From assembly GCA_030835305.1 (NCBI GenBank), contig JAURPJ010000037.1, positions 1-64,000 of the forward strand: DNA of 64,000 bases. Reading direction: 5' to 3'. Positions within the stretch are counted from its first letter, which is position 1; the number at the start of each line of letters is the position of its first letter. The position numbers and the translations under genes were made by a program. The notes beneath the pieces were generated by a model, which did no database searches, had not been told where the DNA came from, and saw nothing but the letters and a program-made list of their open reading frames with translations. This document shows positions 9,872 to 18,803 of this stretch, in pieces. Source of the DNA: Verrucomicrobiota bacterium. GTDB taxonomy: Bacteria > Verrucomicrobiota > Verrucomicrobiia > Verrucomicrobiales > Akkermansiaceae.

Positions 9872-11245
9872 ATGCCTACCCAAATCGGACTCATCTCCCT
9901 TGGCTGCGCCAAGAACCTCATCGATTCAGAGATCATGCTCGGTCACCTCCAAGACGAAGGCATGACTCTGGTGCCCGACCCCGAACTGGCCGATGCTCTG
10001 ATCATCAACACCTGCTCCTTTATTGATGTCGCGAAAGATGAATCCGTCGGAACAATCATTGAAGCCGTCAATGCAAGACAGGACGATCCGGCCCGCGAGA
10101 AGCAGAAAATCATCGTCGCAGGCTGCCTTTCCCAACGCTTTCAAAAAGACCTTCCCGGCCTCCTTTCTGAAGTCGATGCCTTCATCGGTCTCGACCAAGT
10201 CACTGACGTCGCCTCAATCGTTCGCAAAACCCTGCAGCGGGATCTTGGGGAGGATGGCTCCCTCGACACGGTCACAGCCAAGTCACGCTATATTCCCGAC
10301 TACACCACGCCACGCTTCAGGCTTACCCCGCAGCACATGGCATACATCAAAATCGCCGAAGGCTGTAACCACACCTGCGCCTTCTGCATCATTCCGAAAA
10401 TCCGGGGTCAACATCGTTCACGAACCCAGGAATCCATCGTACGCGAAGCCAAAGGTCTCATCGCCCAAGGTGTGAAGGAAATCAATCTGATCTCCCAGGA
10501 CACCACCTATTTCGGCATGGATAAATGGCAGGGGCTCGGCAATCGCCCCAAGCCAACGTCCGGCGTTGATTCAACCCGGGGAGAGTCCCTCGCATCCCTG
10601 CTGCGCGCTCTCAACGACCTCGACGGTGATTTCTGGGTCCGCCTTCTCTACACACACCCCGCCCACTGGTCCGACGAACTGATTCAGACCATCGCCGAAT
10701 GCCCCAAGGTCGCTCGATACGTCGATATCCCGTTGCAACACATCTCCGATCACATGCTTGATAAGATGAACCGCAAGACCGATGGAAAATACATTCGTGA
10801 CCTCCTGCAGAAGATGCGGGGCGGCATTCCCGATCTCTCCATCCGCACCACCTTCATCACGGGGTTTCCGGAAGAAACCGAGGAGGACCACAAAGAACTT
10901 CTCGAGTTCATCAAAACCTTCAAATTTGAGCGTTGCGGGATTTTCCAATATTCCAAGGAGGAAGGAACCCGTGCATACAAAATGACAGGCCACGTTCATC
11001 ACGCGACCAAGAAGAAGCGCCACCGCGAACTCACCTCCGCCATCGACGAGGTGGCACAACAAGTCAACGAGGCCCAGCTTGGCAAAAAGAAGCGCGTGCT
11101 TGTTGAGGAAGAAGGTATCGCCCGTTCAATGTGGGACGCCCCCGACATCGACGGCCGAATCTTCGTCCCCATCGATTCCGAAGTCGGCGAATTTCTCGAC
11201 GTCGAAATCAAAGACCACCGAGGCTACGACTTGGTCGCAAAGTGA
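9872..11245 (+). CDS. rimO: Ribosomal protein S12 methylthiotransferase
   Basis: IGLISLGCAKNLIDSEIMLG, EGCNHTCAFCIIPKIRGQHRSR radical SAM motif, TRAYKM, C-terminal TRAM-like region. Confidence 0.96.
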   Translation: MPTQIGLISLGCAKNLIDSEIMLGHLQDEGMTLVPDPELADALIINTCSFIDVAKDESVGTIIEAVNARQDDPAREKQKIIVAGCLSQRFQKDLPGLLSEVDAFIGLDQVTDVASIVRKTLQRDLGEDGSLDTVTAKSRYIPDYTTPRFRLTPQHMAYIKIAEGCNHTCAFCIIPKIRGQHRSRTQESIVREAKGLIAQGVKEINLISQDTTYFGMDKWQGLGNRPKPTSGVDSTRGESLASLLRALNDLDGDFWVRLLYTHPAHWSDELIQTIAECPKVARYVDIPLQHISDHMLDKMNRKTDGKYIRDLLQKMRGGIPDLSIRTTFITGFPEETEEDHKELLEFIKTFKFERCGIFQYSKEEGTRAYKMTGHVHHATKKKRHRELTSAIDEVAQQVNEAQLGKKKRVLVEEEGIARSMWDAPDIDGRIFVPIDSEVGEFLDVEIKDHRGYDLVAK

Positions 11246-11309
11246 ACCAAGCATTCCGCTTTTGAGCGGGACCCAAGCCTTGCCAACCAGCAAGTCCGGT
11301 CCAGTCTCC

Positions 11310-12905
11310 TTAAGCATCCTTGTAGGATTTCACCACAAGCTCGCTGAGGAATTTATCCGGATCGTTCACCGCCGACTCGGTCAGAATAAACTCTGCCTGA
11401 CCGGTGTTCTTCTGGATAAGCTTCAGCCCAAATTGATAATCCTTAAAGTGCTGGCGGGCGACCTGAAAGACACTCCGCGCCTGCTCGCCAGCCATTTTAA
11501 CAAGTCTTGCGACCGCATCATCGCTGAGTTTAATAACCACACCATGCTTGTCCTTAAACTCTCGGATGAAGGCTTCAACCTCCTGTCGTGCCTTTTCCAC
11601 GACCAGCTCCTGCCCAAGCTCCCGATAACCTTCCAGATGCTTCTCGCGGTTTTCGATCAAGTCATCATCCAGAACCAACTCTGTCACCGAAGTCCCTGGT
11701 AATTCATATTTAAAATCACGAAGAATCTTCTCTCCGACAGTCATCAATCCCCGAGCACCGGTCTTCTCGCCCTCGGCCATTTCAGCGATTTTCTTGATGC
11801 CTGAATCCTTCACTTTGAGATCGATGCCGTAAGCTTCGAACTCCCGTTCATATTGTCGCAATAAACTCCCTTCCGAGTATTTCAGGATCGCTACTAAATC
11901 GGAAGCCTCAAGATGTTCGCAGACCACCCTAACCGGAATTCGGCCGATGAACTCGGCCTCAAATCCAAAGTCTATGTAATCCTGGGTCGTGACTTTCTTG
12001 AAAAGCTCTCCATCCATTGCCGGCTCGGCCTGTTCCGCTGAAAAGCCAATCTGAGCAGCCTGGCTTCGCTTCCGGACAATTTTTTCAAGCCCGGAAAAAG
12101 CACCGCTTACGATGAATAGAATGTGCTTTGTGTTCACCATATCTTTCCCCTTTTTGCCATTCTGCATGTCCATCATTGCCATCATCTGGCCCCGCATATC
12201 CTGGGGATTTCGCAAAGGCACCTCGGTCTCTTCCATCAGCTTTAACAAGGTCGTCTGCACACCGCGACCACTGACATCACGCCCAATCATGCCGGCGCCA
12301 CCGCTTGAGGCCAACTTGTCGACTTCATCAATATAAATAATGCCATACTCAGCGAGCGAAACATCGCCATTGGCTTTAGAAACCAGTTCGCGAACTAGAT
12401 CATCGACGTCGCCCCCGACATAACCAGTCTCGGAAAACTTGGTCGCATCCGCCTTTACGAAGGGAACTCCGATCAAGTCGGCGATGTGCTTAACAAGGTA
12501 GGTTTTTCCCACTCCAGTCGGCCCCACCACCATAACATTTTGCTTCTGCAATTCGATCTTCTCTTCCTCGTCGTCCTGCGCTTTGAGTGTTTTAACATGG
12601 TTGTAGTGATCGCACACCGCGATCGCGAGGGCCTTCTTCGCCTCGTCCTGACGGATCACAAAGCGATCGAGGTGAGCCTTGATGTCACGTGGAAGGAGGT
12701 CGAATTTAAAAATTTCATCAACCCCCGGCTCCACAAAATCCTCACCCTCGTCCTCCGACTCCTCAGTGAAAGTCGGAGACTCGCCACCAGAAAATCTGAA
12801 AGCACCTTTCCCAAATTGTCCGAACATCCCCTCGAGAGTCTTCTTAATCTCTTCGGGATCCGGATACTTTGGTCCTTTGGGTCCGCCCTTGTCGTCATCG
12901 TTCAT
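11310..12905 (-). CDS. ClpX-like AAA+ ATPase without an obvious N-terminal zinc-binding domain
   Basis: VMVVGPTGVGKTYLVKHIADLIGVPFVKADATKFSETGYVGGDVDDLVRELV, IIYIDEVDKLA, QIGFSAE, EFIGRIPV. Confidence 0.85.
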   Translation of the reverse strand: MNDDDKGGPKGPKYPDPEEIKKTLEGMFGQFGKGAFRFSGGESPTFTEESEDEGEDFVEPGVDEIFKFDLLPRDIKAHLDRFVIRQDEAKKALAIAVCDHYNHVKTLKAQDDEEEKIELQKQNVMVVGPTGVGKTYLVKHIADLIGVPFVKADATKFSETGYVGGDVDDLVRELVSKANGDVSLAEYGIIYIDEVDKLASSGGAGMIGRDVSGRGVQTTLLKLMEETEVPLRNPQDMRGQMMAMMDMQNGKKGKDMVNTKHILFIVSGAFSGLEKIVRKRSQAAQIGFSAEQAEPAMDGELFKKVTTQDYIDFGFEAEFIGRIPVRVVCEHLEASDLVAILKYSEGSLLRQYEREFEAYGIDLKVKDSGIKKIAEMAEGEKTGARGLMTVGEKILRDFKYELPGTSVTELVLDDDLIENREKHLEGYRELGQELVVEKARQEVEAFIREFKDKHGVVIKLSDDAVARLVKMAGEQARSVFQVARQHFKDYQFGLKLIQKNTGQAEFILTESAVNDPDKFLSELVVKSYKDA

Positions 12906-13106
12906 GGTTGCAATATCGGCGGCGCTGGTATGTGGGCAAGAGTGAATTTTTCTTTAGCGAAACTCAACCTCACCAACAAAAACGATTTCCACCTCCCCTT
13001 CAGCTGGAGCGTAATCTTGCTACTCTTCTGATTGAGCTACCACCAGTTCGTAAATATCTCAGCCTGAACAGTGACAACAGCCGCGATAATCTGCCCGTTG
13101 GCCCCT

Positions 13107-13142
13107 TTTCCGTTGAAATCAAAGCCTGTATTTCAACGGAAA
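13107..13142. repeat. Perfect 13-bp inverted repeat with 10-nt loop
   Basis: TTTCCGTTGAAAT-CAAAGCCTGT-ATTTCAACGGAAA. Confidence 0.85.
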
Positions 13143-13149
13143 TACTCAA

Positions 13150-13814
13150 CTCAATTACATGCGTCGTATTATAACAGTTTTGACCCATTTTCAATTTCCA
13201 TTCATTTTCGGAGAGCTGTTTCAGGGTTAAACTTGAATCACCACCTTCAGAAAAGACAGATTTCTCTGAAGCTTGTGTCGCTAGAATCGAGAACGAAAAG
13301 CGAGAGAGCTTGTCCTTAAAACCAAGTGAAAGACGATACCTGAGGCCTTGGTCCGATTTTCGAAACACTTCCTGATATCCAAACCGGACCCGCTTTGTCC
13401 AGAGCTCAGGGATCGGGTGAACCCACGTTCGGAAGTTTCCCCCTTCGTCCACTCGACCAATCCCGGGGTAATTCCCTGTCTCACAATGTCCTCAAAGATA
13501 ATACGCGCCCTTTGTTTTTCGACGACCACTCCTTCGCGCATCTCACCCTCAATTTCCAGAGCGTAGCTCGAGACCGTCTGATCCACTTGAAGCGGGAAAA
13601 CCAATTCACCTTCCAAGACACGATCGGAATCATTTCTAAACCACATCGTCATTGTAATTTCGGCCACATTACCGATCACCTCGACTTCGACGTTCACGCG
13701 GTTAAGCCAGAGAGGCTTTCATGACTCCCCATCTCTCTTGACCAGCAAAGCTGGAATCTGCTGGGCGGAGAGAAAACCAGCGAAACATAAAAAGAGGGGC
13801 AAAAGTAGCCTCAC
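13150..13814 (-). pseudogene. Degraded VIT (vault protein inter-alpha-trypsin)-domain protein
   Basis: From GTG at 13814: VRLLLPLFLCFAGFLSAQQIPALLVKRDGES*KPLWLNRVNVEVEVIGNVAEITMTMWFRNDSDRVLEGELVFPLQ...GITPGLVEWTKG / frameshift / GNFRTWVHPIPELWTKRVRFGYQEVF; in-frame TGA at 13719-13721, frameshift at the C5 run 13439-13443. Confidence 0.75.
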
Positions 13815-13820
13815 CCCTCT
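13788..13820 (-). terminator. Rho-independent terminator downstream of the PVC-type heme-protein gene
   Basis: Minus strand AGAGGGG-TGAGGCTACTTTTG-CCCCTCT followed by TTTT. Confidence 0.65.
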
Positions 13821-13859
13821 TATGTGTTATTTTCACAGCAGTTAATCAAGATCAAGGAA

Positions 13860-16838
13860 CTACTCCTTCATCGAGACCAAATAGGCGATTAGATGATTGA
13901 ACTCGTCAACCGTCAGTGTCAATGCGAGCCCGGCAGGCATCATCGTCTGCGCCTGATGATCACGCTTCGCGATCTCAGCCTCTTTGATTTGGGTCACGAC
14001 GCCGGCAATGTTACGCAAATCGACCACACCATCTTCCTCGCGGGTGACAAAACCCATGTGAACCGACTTATCCTTCATCGTAATAAGTTCGGTCTGGAAT
14101 CCCTGTGCAACCACGGCATTGGGATCCAAGATGGATTGGATCAGATAATCCTTGGTGAACTTGCTCCCTGCAGAACCCAGGTAAGGCCCCTTCTGGAGTG
14201 CTTTTTGATCAACCGCGTGACACGCAATGCATCCCTGGCGGGTGTAGATTTTTTCTCCAATGGCAGCATCTCCATTTGAAGCCATGGCCAACTTGGTGAT
14301 AGCGGCCGGCTCAAGATCGGACAGCTTTTTACCAGCGCTCGCTTTGGCGGTCGCGATGAGCTTTTTCGCCCGCTCCGCCGCTTCAATGAGAGTATCGTTG
14401 TCACTGTCGATGGCGTTCTCGATCTGCTTGTCAAAACCAGGCAGGAGGAGATCCGCGAGGGCCAGGAACAAGCCTTCCTCACGCGGGTTCTTCTCAATCA
14501 TTTTGAGAATTGGCGTTTTTTGATTCTCTTTAATGAGGGGGCTTTGCGTGAATGTCAGGAGCGTTCTCCAGGCCACCTGGCTTTCCGACTTGCTTCCCTT
14601 CGCTGCAATCTGGCGAAGGGTCTTGGTGGAAAGGATGAGCGCAGGCTGGTTCACAAAATCATTCAACTCGCGCTCCACATCTGCGGGCTTCACTCCCTGA
14701 TCGAGCCAGGCTCCAAGTATCTCAACTTGATTCTTCACTGTGACTCCTTCCAAGCGTCTCAGAGCCCGGTAGGCATCTACCCTTTCGCCCCAGGGACGCT
14801 TCTTGTCTTTGGCTGCACCGGTCAGAATTTTAATTTGTGATTGATCGAGAGTCGGAGTCGCCAGCGCGATTGCAAAGGGATCTTGGTCACCCAGTTTCAA
14901 TTCGGAAACAGGCACGCGATTCACCCCGAGAATCCCAAGCATTTTGGACTGTTCGGTCTTGGCGAGTTGCCCGAAGACACCTTCCAGAGCGGCCTTGATA
15001 TTGGCGGTTTCCTCCCAGATCTCAGGAGCGAAATAAGGTCCCCGATCATCGGGGCGGGTTCCCCACCAAGCCTTGAGATCCCACTTTGATTCGCGATGAA
15101 AGAGACGTGCCAAAATTTCGATCAAGCCCAGTCGCTCACTCCCTTTGGACTGCTGTAACTTGGCGGAAACACCGGAGATGACTTCAGGTTGGTGAAGTCG
15201 CATAAGGGCGAGCCGGGCCGTCCAATCGTTGGTGTGTGCGAGGAGACTTTCAACATCGCCAATGGCCACGAGCGCGCCAATAGCGGTGTTTTGAATCCGG
15301 GGGTCGTTGGCCTCGGCGACAGCTTTAAGAATCTGCGCGGTGGCATTTTTTCCAGGATTGTCAGTCCGCATCATCGCGACCAGAGCCTGCAGACACGTCC
15401 GCTCGTCATCAGACTTCAGAGCTCCCTGAAGAAGGCTCAGGCTGTTGCCCGAAAGCTCTCCAGCCAAGTCACCGGCAGCCCGAACAAGATACTGTTGCAC
15501 CTTCTTCAGCTCGTTCCAGTCTCCCGCAAAGGTCTGAAGGAAACGATCCGCGGTGATTCCCTTCATCTGGGACAGTGTAAAAATGGCAGCGATACGCGAT
15601 TCGATGGCCAGGTTCGAATCCTTGATCAAATCGACGAGAGGCTTGGCCGCACCGGTATCCCCTTTAGCAAGAAGCTCGCGCTGAACCTCCAGTCTCCGCA
15701 CAGCCGAAGCGCTCTTAAGTTGACCGACCAGTTCTGCAGTCAACATCTTGGCGAGGTTTGGGAAAGGCTCGGACTTGAGACCCTTTCTGGTCATTTTCTG
15801 AACCATCCCAACTTTCTTTCCTTTTCCGGCAAACTTGAATCGACCATCACGCCAGTCGCAAACGTAGAGATTACCGGATCCATCAACATCGATATCAATG
15901 GCGCGCGTCAGATTCATGTAAACACTTTCCTTGAGAGAGTAGCTCGCTCCTTTTTCAGAAATCTCGTCGTTGTAAATCTTTCCAGTCGTCCAATCGCAGG
16001 TCAGCAGAAGCTCATCATGGCCGGGCTCGGCCAGATAGAGCGCACCCGTTCCACTTCCGCCGCCGAGATCGAGTATCGGTTTCACGGTCTCACCGGTGAA
16101 ATTCTTATAAAGGCGAGGGTATCCATGCTCGGAACCATTAGTGAGATGGTGCACGCGGATATTCCACCCTTTGCCATCGTTGGTGTTGTCGCGGGTGAAG
16201 AGATCTAGCTTCGGACTGATCGCTATGTCGCAGATATTGCGGGTATGGTAGGAGTAAACTTCAAGGTCGGTGCCATCAGGTCTCACCCGGGCCACACCAC
16301 CACCATGCAAGGTCACCACTTTGCCATCGGTGCCCTTGGTTGCTTCCATCCCAAAATCGCCCACCGCAATGTAAAGCCATCCGTCGATTCCCATGCGACA
16401 ACCATTGGTGGTGTGATCGGAGCCGCGGGGATGCCTCAAACCGAAGCCAATATTCTCCAACAAAACCTTTTGCGCGTCCGCCACTCCGTCGCCGGTGGTA
16501 TCTCGGAAGGAGCTCAAAAACGGAGGGTGGATCAAATAAAGGGTGTCCTTCACAAAATGTCCGCCACGGGGGCTGTCAACATTGGGGACAAAATCAACGA
16601 ACTTGTCAGCCTTGCCGTCACCATTTGTATCGCTGCAGGATACGATCTTTCCCATGTTCTTCTCTTTCCCCAGAGATCCGTTTTTATCGACCGAAACGTA
16701 AACCGTTCCATCAGCCGCCGCCGTTAATGCGGTTGGGTAGTCGACATCGAAGGGCTCGGCCCAATTTGAAAGTTCGTAGCCATCAGGCAAAGCCATGGCC
16801 GGAGCAGCGAGCAGGAAGAAAGCGAGAGATCTTTTCAT
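13860..16838 (-). CDS. PVC-type membrane-bound dehydrogenase/heme-binding protein (beta-propeller, HEAT-like region, C-terminal cytochrome c)
   Basis: Signal peptide MKRSLAFFLLAAPAMA; CDTNGDGKAD; C-terminal GEKIYTRQGCIACHAVD (CxxCH), LIQSILDPNAVVAQGFQTELI. Confidence 0.88.
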   Translation of the reverse strand: MKRSLAFFLLAAPAMALPDGYELSNWAEPFDVDYPTALTAAADGTVYVSVDKNGSLGKEKNMGKIVSCSDTNGDGKADKFVDFVPNVDSPRGGHFVKDTLYLIHPPFLSSFRDTTGDGVADAQKVLLENIGFGLRHPRGSDHTTNGCRMGIDGWLYIAVGDFGMEATKGTDGKVVTLHGGGVARVRPDGTDLEVYSYHTRNICDIAISPKLDLFTRDNTNDGKGWNIRVHHLTNGSEHGYPRLYKNFTGETVKPILDLGGGSGTGALYLAEPGHDELLLTCDWTTGKIYNDEISEKGASYSLKESVYMNLTRAIDIDVDGSGNLYVCDWRDGRFKFAGKGKKVGMVQKMTRKGLKSEPFPNLAKMLTAELVGQLKSASAVRRLEVQRELLAKGDTGAAKPLVDLIKDSNLAIESRIAAIFTLSQMKGITADRFLQTFAGDWNELKKVQQYLVRAAGDLAGELSGNSLSLLQGALKSDDERTCLQALVAMMRTDNPGKNATAQILKAVAEANDPRIQNTAIGALVAIGDVESLLAHTNDWTARLALMRLHQPEVISGVSAKLQQSKGSERLGLIEILARLFHRESKWDLKAWWGTRPDDRGPYFAPEIWEETANIKAALEGVFGQLAKTEQSKMLGILGVNRVPVSELKLGDQDPFAIALATPTLDQSQIKILTGAAKDKKRPWGERVDAYRALRRLEGVTVKNQVEILGAWLDQGVKPADVERELNDFVNQPALILSTKTLRQIAAKGSKSESQVAWRTLLTFTQSPLIKENQKTPILKMIEKNPREEGLFLALADLLLPGFDKQIENAIDSDNDTLIEAAERAKKLIATAKASAGKKLSDLEPAAITKLAMASNGDAAIGEKIYTRQGCIACHAVDQKALQKGPYLGSAGSKFTKDYLIQSILDPNAVVAQGFQTELITMKDKSVHMGFVTREEDGVVDLRNIAGVVTQIKEAEIAKRDHQAQTMMPAGLALTLTVDEFNHLIAYLVSMKE

Positions 16839-16906
16839 GAGACTGTGTGCGCAACTCTGCGCTAGCTGGATTGTTCCTTCCATTCGCCCGTTGATCAAAT
16901 CATTCT

Positions 16907-17806
16907 TTGCCCATGCGCAAAGCCTTCCTCCTCGGTGCCGGACTGGGAACACGACTCCAACCGATGACCGGAACTCTTCCCAAGCCTCTCATTCCCTTCG
17001 CCAACCGTCCCCTCATCACTCACGTTCTCGATCACTGTCTTGAGGCCGGGATCACCGACTTTGCTATCAACACCCACCATCTTCACGAGACCTGGAACGA
17101 AATCTTTCCGGATGGGAAATACCGGGGTGGCAGCCTTACCTTTTTTCACGAAGCAGAACTCCTCGAAACCGGCGGCGGCATTAAAAACATTGCAAGTTGG
17201 ATCAAAGGAGATCCTGTCTTGATTTACAATGGAGACATCATCACCGACCTCCCCATCGACCGGCTCATGACCGCACACATGGCTTCCAACAATACCGCAA
17301 CATTGGCCGTGCAGGATCACGGACCCGACCTGCGCCTCACGGTCGACGGCCGCCGCGTCACCGACGTCCGCGGCTTGATCCATCAGCAGAAAGGAACCCA
17401 TCAGTTCGCGGGAATTTACGTCATCGACCCCGAAATCCTCGACCTCATCCCACCGAACGAGAAAGTCTCCATCATTCCCGCCTTCGTCGGGCTCATCAAA
17501 CGGGGCGAACTTGGGGCCTACCACGTTAAGGGCGCTCCAAAATGGCTCGATTTGGGAACACGGGAGTCTTATCTTGAGGCGAGCTTGGCGATGACCCCCG
17601 AAGTATCCCCAAACGCCCGAATTTCTCCGAATGCCCATGTCGAAAACTCATGGATTGCTGAAAACGCTGTCGTCGAGTCCGGTGCTGCGGTCAAGAACTG
17701 CATTCTTTGGCCCGGAACTCATGTTTTGCAGGATGCGCAATTGACAAATTGCATCGTTCACAGCAATTCCCCAGCGTCGGGCGTGCACGACAACGCCGAC
17801 CTCTAG
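16907..17806 (+). CDS. Sugar-1-phosphate nucleotidyltransferase, MurU-like
   Basis: KAFLLGAGLGTRLQPMTGTLPKPLIPFANRPLI, YNGDIITDLP; directly followed by an AmgK-like kinase. Confidence 0.85.
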   Translation: MPMRKAFLLGAGLGTRLQPMTGTLPKPLIPFANRPLITHVLDHCLEAGITDFAINTHHLHETWNEIFPDGKYRGGSLTFFHEAELLETGGGIKNIASWIKGDPVLIYNGDIITDLPIDRLMTAHMASNNTATLAVQDHGPDLRLTVDGRRVTDVRGLIHQQKGTHQFAGIYVIDPEILDLIPPNEKVSIIPAFVGLIKRGELGAYHVKGAPKWLDLGTRESYLEASLAMTPEVSPNARISPNAHVENSWIAENAVVESGAAVKNCILWPGTHVLQDAQLTNCIVHSNSPASGVHDNADL

Positions 17807-17828
17807 AAATCCGCCCCGCCTACGAAAG

Positions 17829-18770
17829 ATGCCTGCCGATACTCTGCTCACCGCCGTCCGCGCCCACCTGGATCTCGCGCCCACCCACCGCGTCCTCATG
17901 GAGCCGATCCAAAAGGGTGCTTCCGGTCGAACCATCATCAGAATCAGACCCGACGATCACCCCAGCTTCATCGGCATCCACTACACCCTCGAACGCTCCG
18001 ACAACGCCAACTTCCTGCCGGTTGCAGAATTCCTGAAGGAAGCCGGACTCAACATCCCCGAGGTCCTTTACGACAACACCCGACGTCAGGTCGCCCTCAT
18101 TGAAGATCTGGGCGATCAGGATCTCCTCAGCCTCAAGGACGCCCCCTTCGAAGAACGCGAACCCTACTACCGCTCCGCCTTCGAACAACTCGACAAGCTC
18201 CTCTACACCCGACCGCCCAAGGACTTCGAACTCCAGCCCGCCTTTGACGAGCCACTCTATCGCTGGGAGCAGGAATACTTTTTCGAGCACTTCGTCGAAA
18301 CACACCTCGGCAAGGATGCCTCCGAACTGGAGCAAGACCCCATCCTCCTTGGCCTGGCCAAACGTCTCGGGGCCACGGCACCTCATATGGTGCATCGCGA
18401 TTTCCAGTCGCAAAACCTCATGCTCCACAACGACACCGCCTTCCTGATCGATTTTCAGGGCTTGCGTATGGGTCGACAGGAATACGATCTCGCCTCCCTG
18501 GTTTACGACCCCTACATGAACCACTCGGCCGACGATCGTCGAAAGCTTCTCGATCTTTGGGAAGAGGTTTGCGAGGAAGAGCCCATCGAACCCATCCTCA
18601 ACGATTGCGCGGCCCAGCGACTCATGCAGGCTCTCGGCGCCTTCGCCAATCTCGGACACAATCAGGACAACGAATGGTATCTCGAGCAAATCCCTGCCGC
18701 AGTCGCTTTTCTCAAAGAAGTCATCGATGACACCCCCCTGGAAGACTCCCTCGGGCCTGTCCTCGACTAG
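17829..18770 (+). CDS. Aminoglycoside phosphotransferase-family sugar kinase, AmgK-like
   Basis: MVHRDFQSQNLML catalytic loop, FLIDFQGLRMGRQEYDLASLVYDPY. Confidence 0.85.
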   Translation: MPADTLLTAVRAHLDLAPTHRVLMEPIQKGASGRTIIRIRPDDHPSFIGIHYTLERSDNANFLPVAEFLKEAGLNIPEVLYDNTRRQVALIEDLGDQDLLSLKDAPFEEREPYYRSAFEQLDKLLYTRPPKDFELQPAFDEPLYRWEQEYFFEHFVETHLGKDASELEQDPILLGLAKRLGATAPHMVHRDFQSQNLMLHNDTAFLIDFQGLRMGRQEYDLASLVYDPYMNHSADDRRKLLDLWEEVCEEEPIEPILNDCAAQRLMQALGAFANLGHNQDNEWYLEQIPAAVAFLKEVIDDTPLEDSLGPVLD

Positions 18771-18803
18771 CCCCCGCAATCCTGTTAGAAGCCCGCCGTA
18801 GCC

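Noticed and set aside
13719-13721. In-frame TGA in the VIT pseudogene as a second selenocysteine site
   Set aside because: Not at a conserved Cys (region RDGES*KPLWL), and the gene also carries a frameshift and truncation; nonsense mutation is the simpler reading.
16895-17638. 247-aa minus-strand ORF opposite the MurU-like gene
   Set aside because: Antisense shadow ORF without recognisable motifs.
17820-18779. 319-aa minus-strand ORF opposite the AmgK-like kinase
   Set aside because: Antisense shadow of a kinase with an intact catalytic loop; composition artefact of codon bias.
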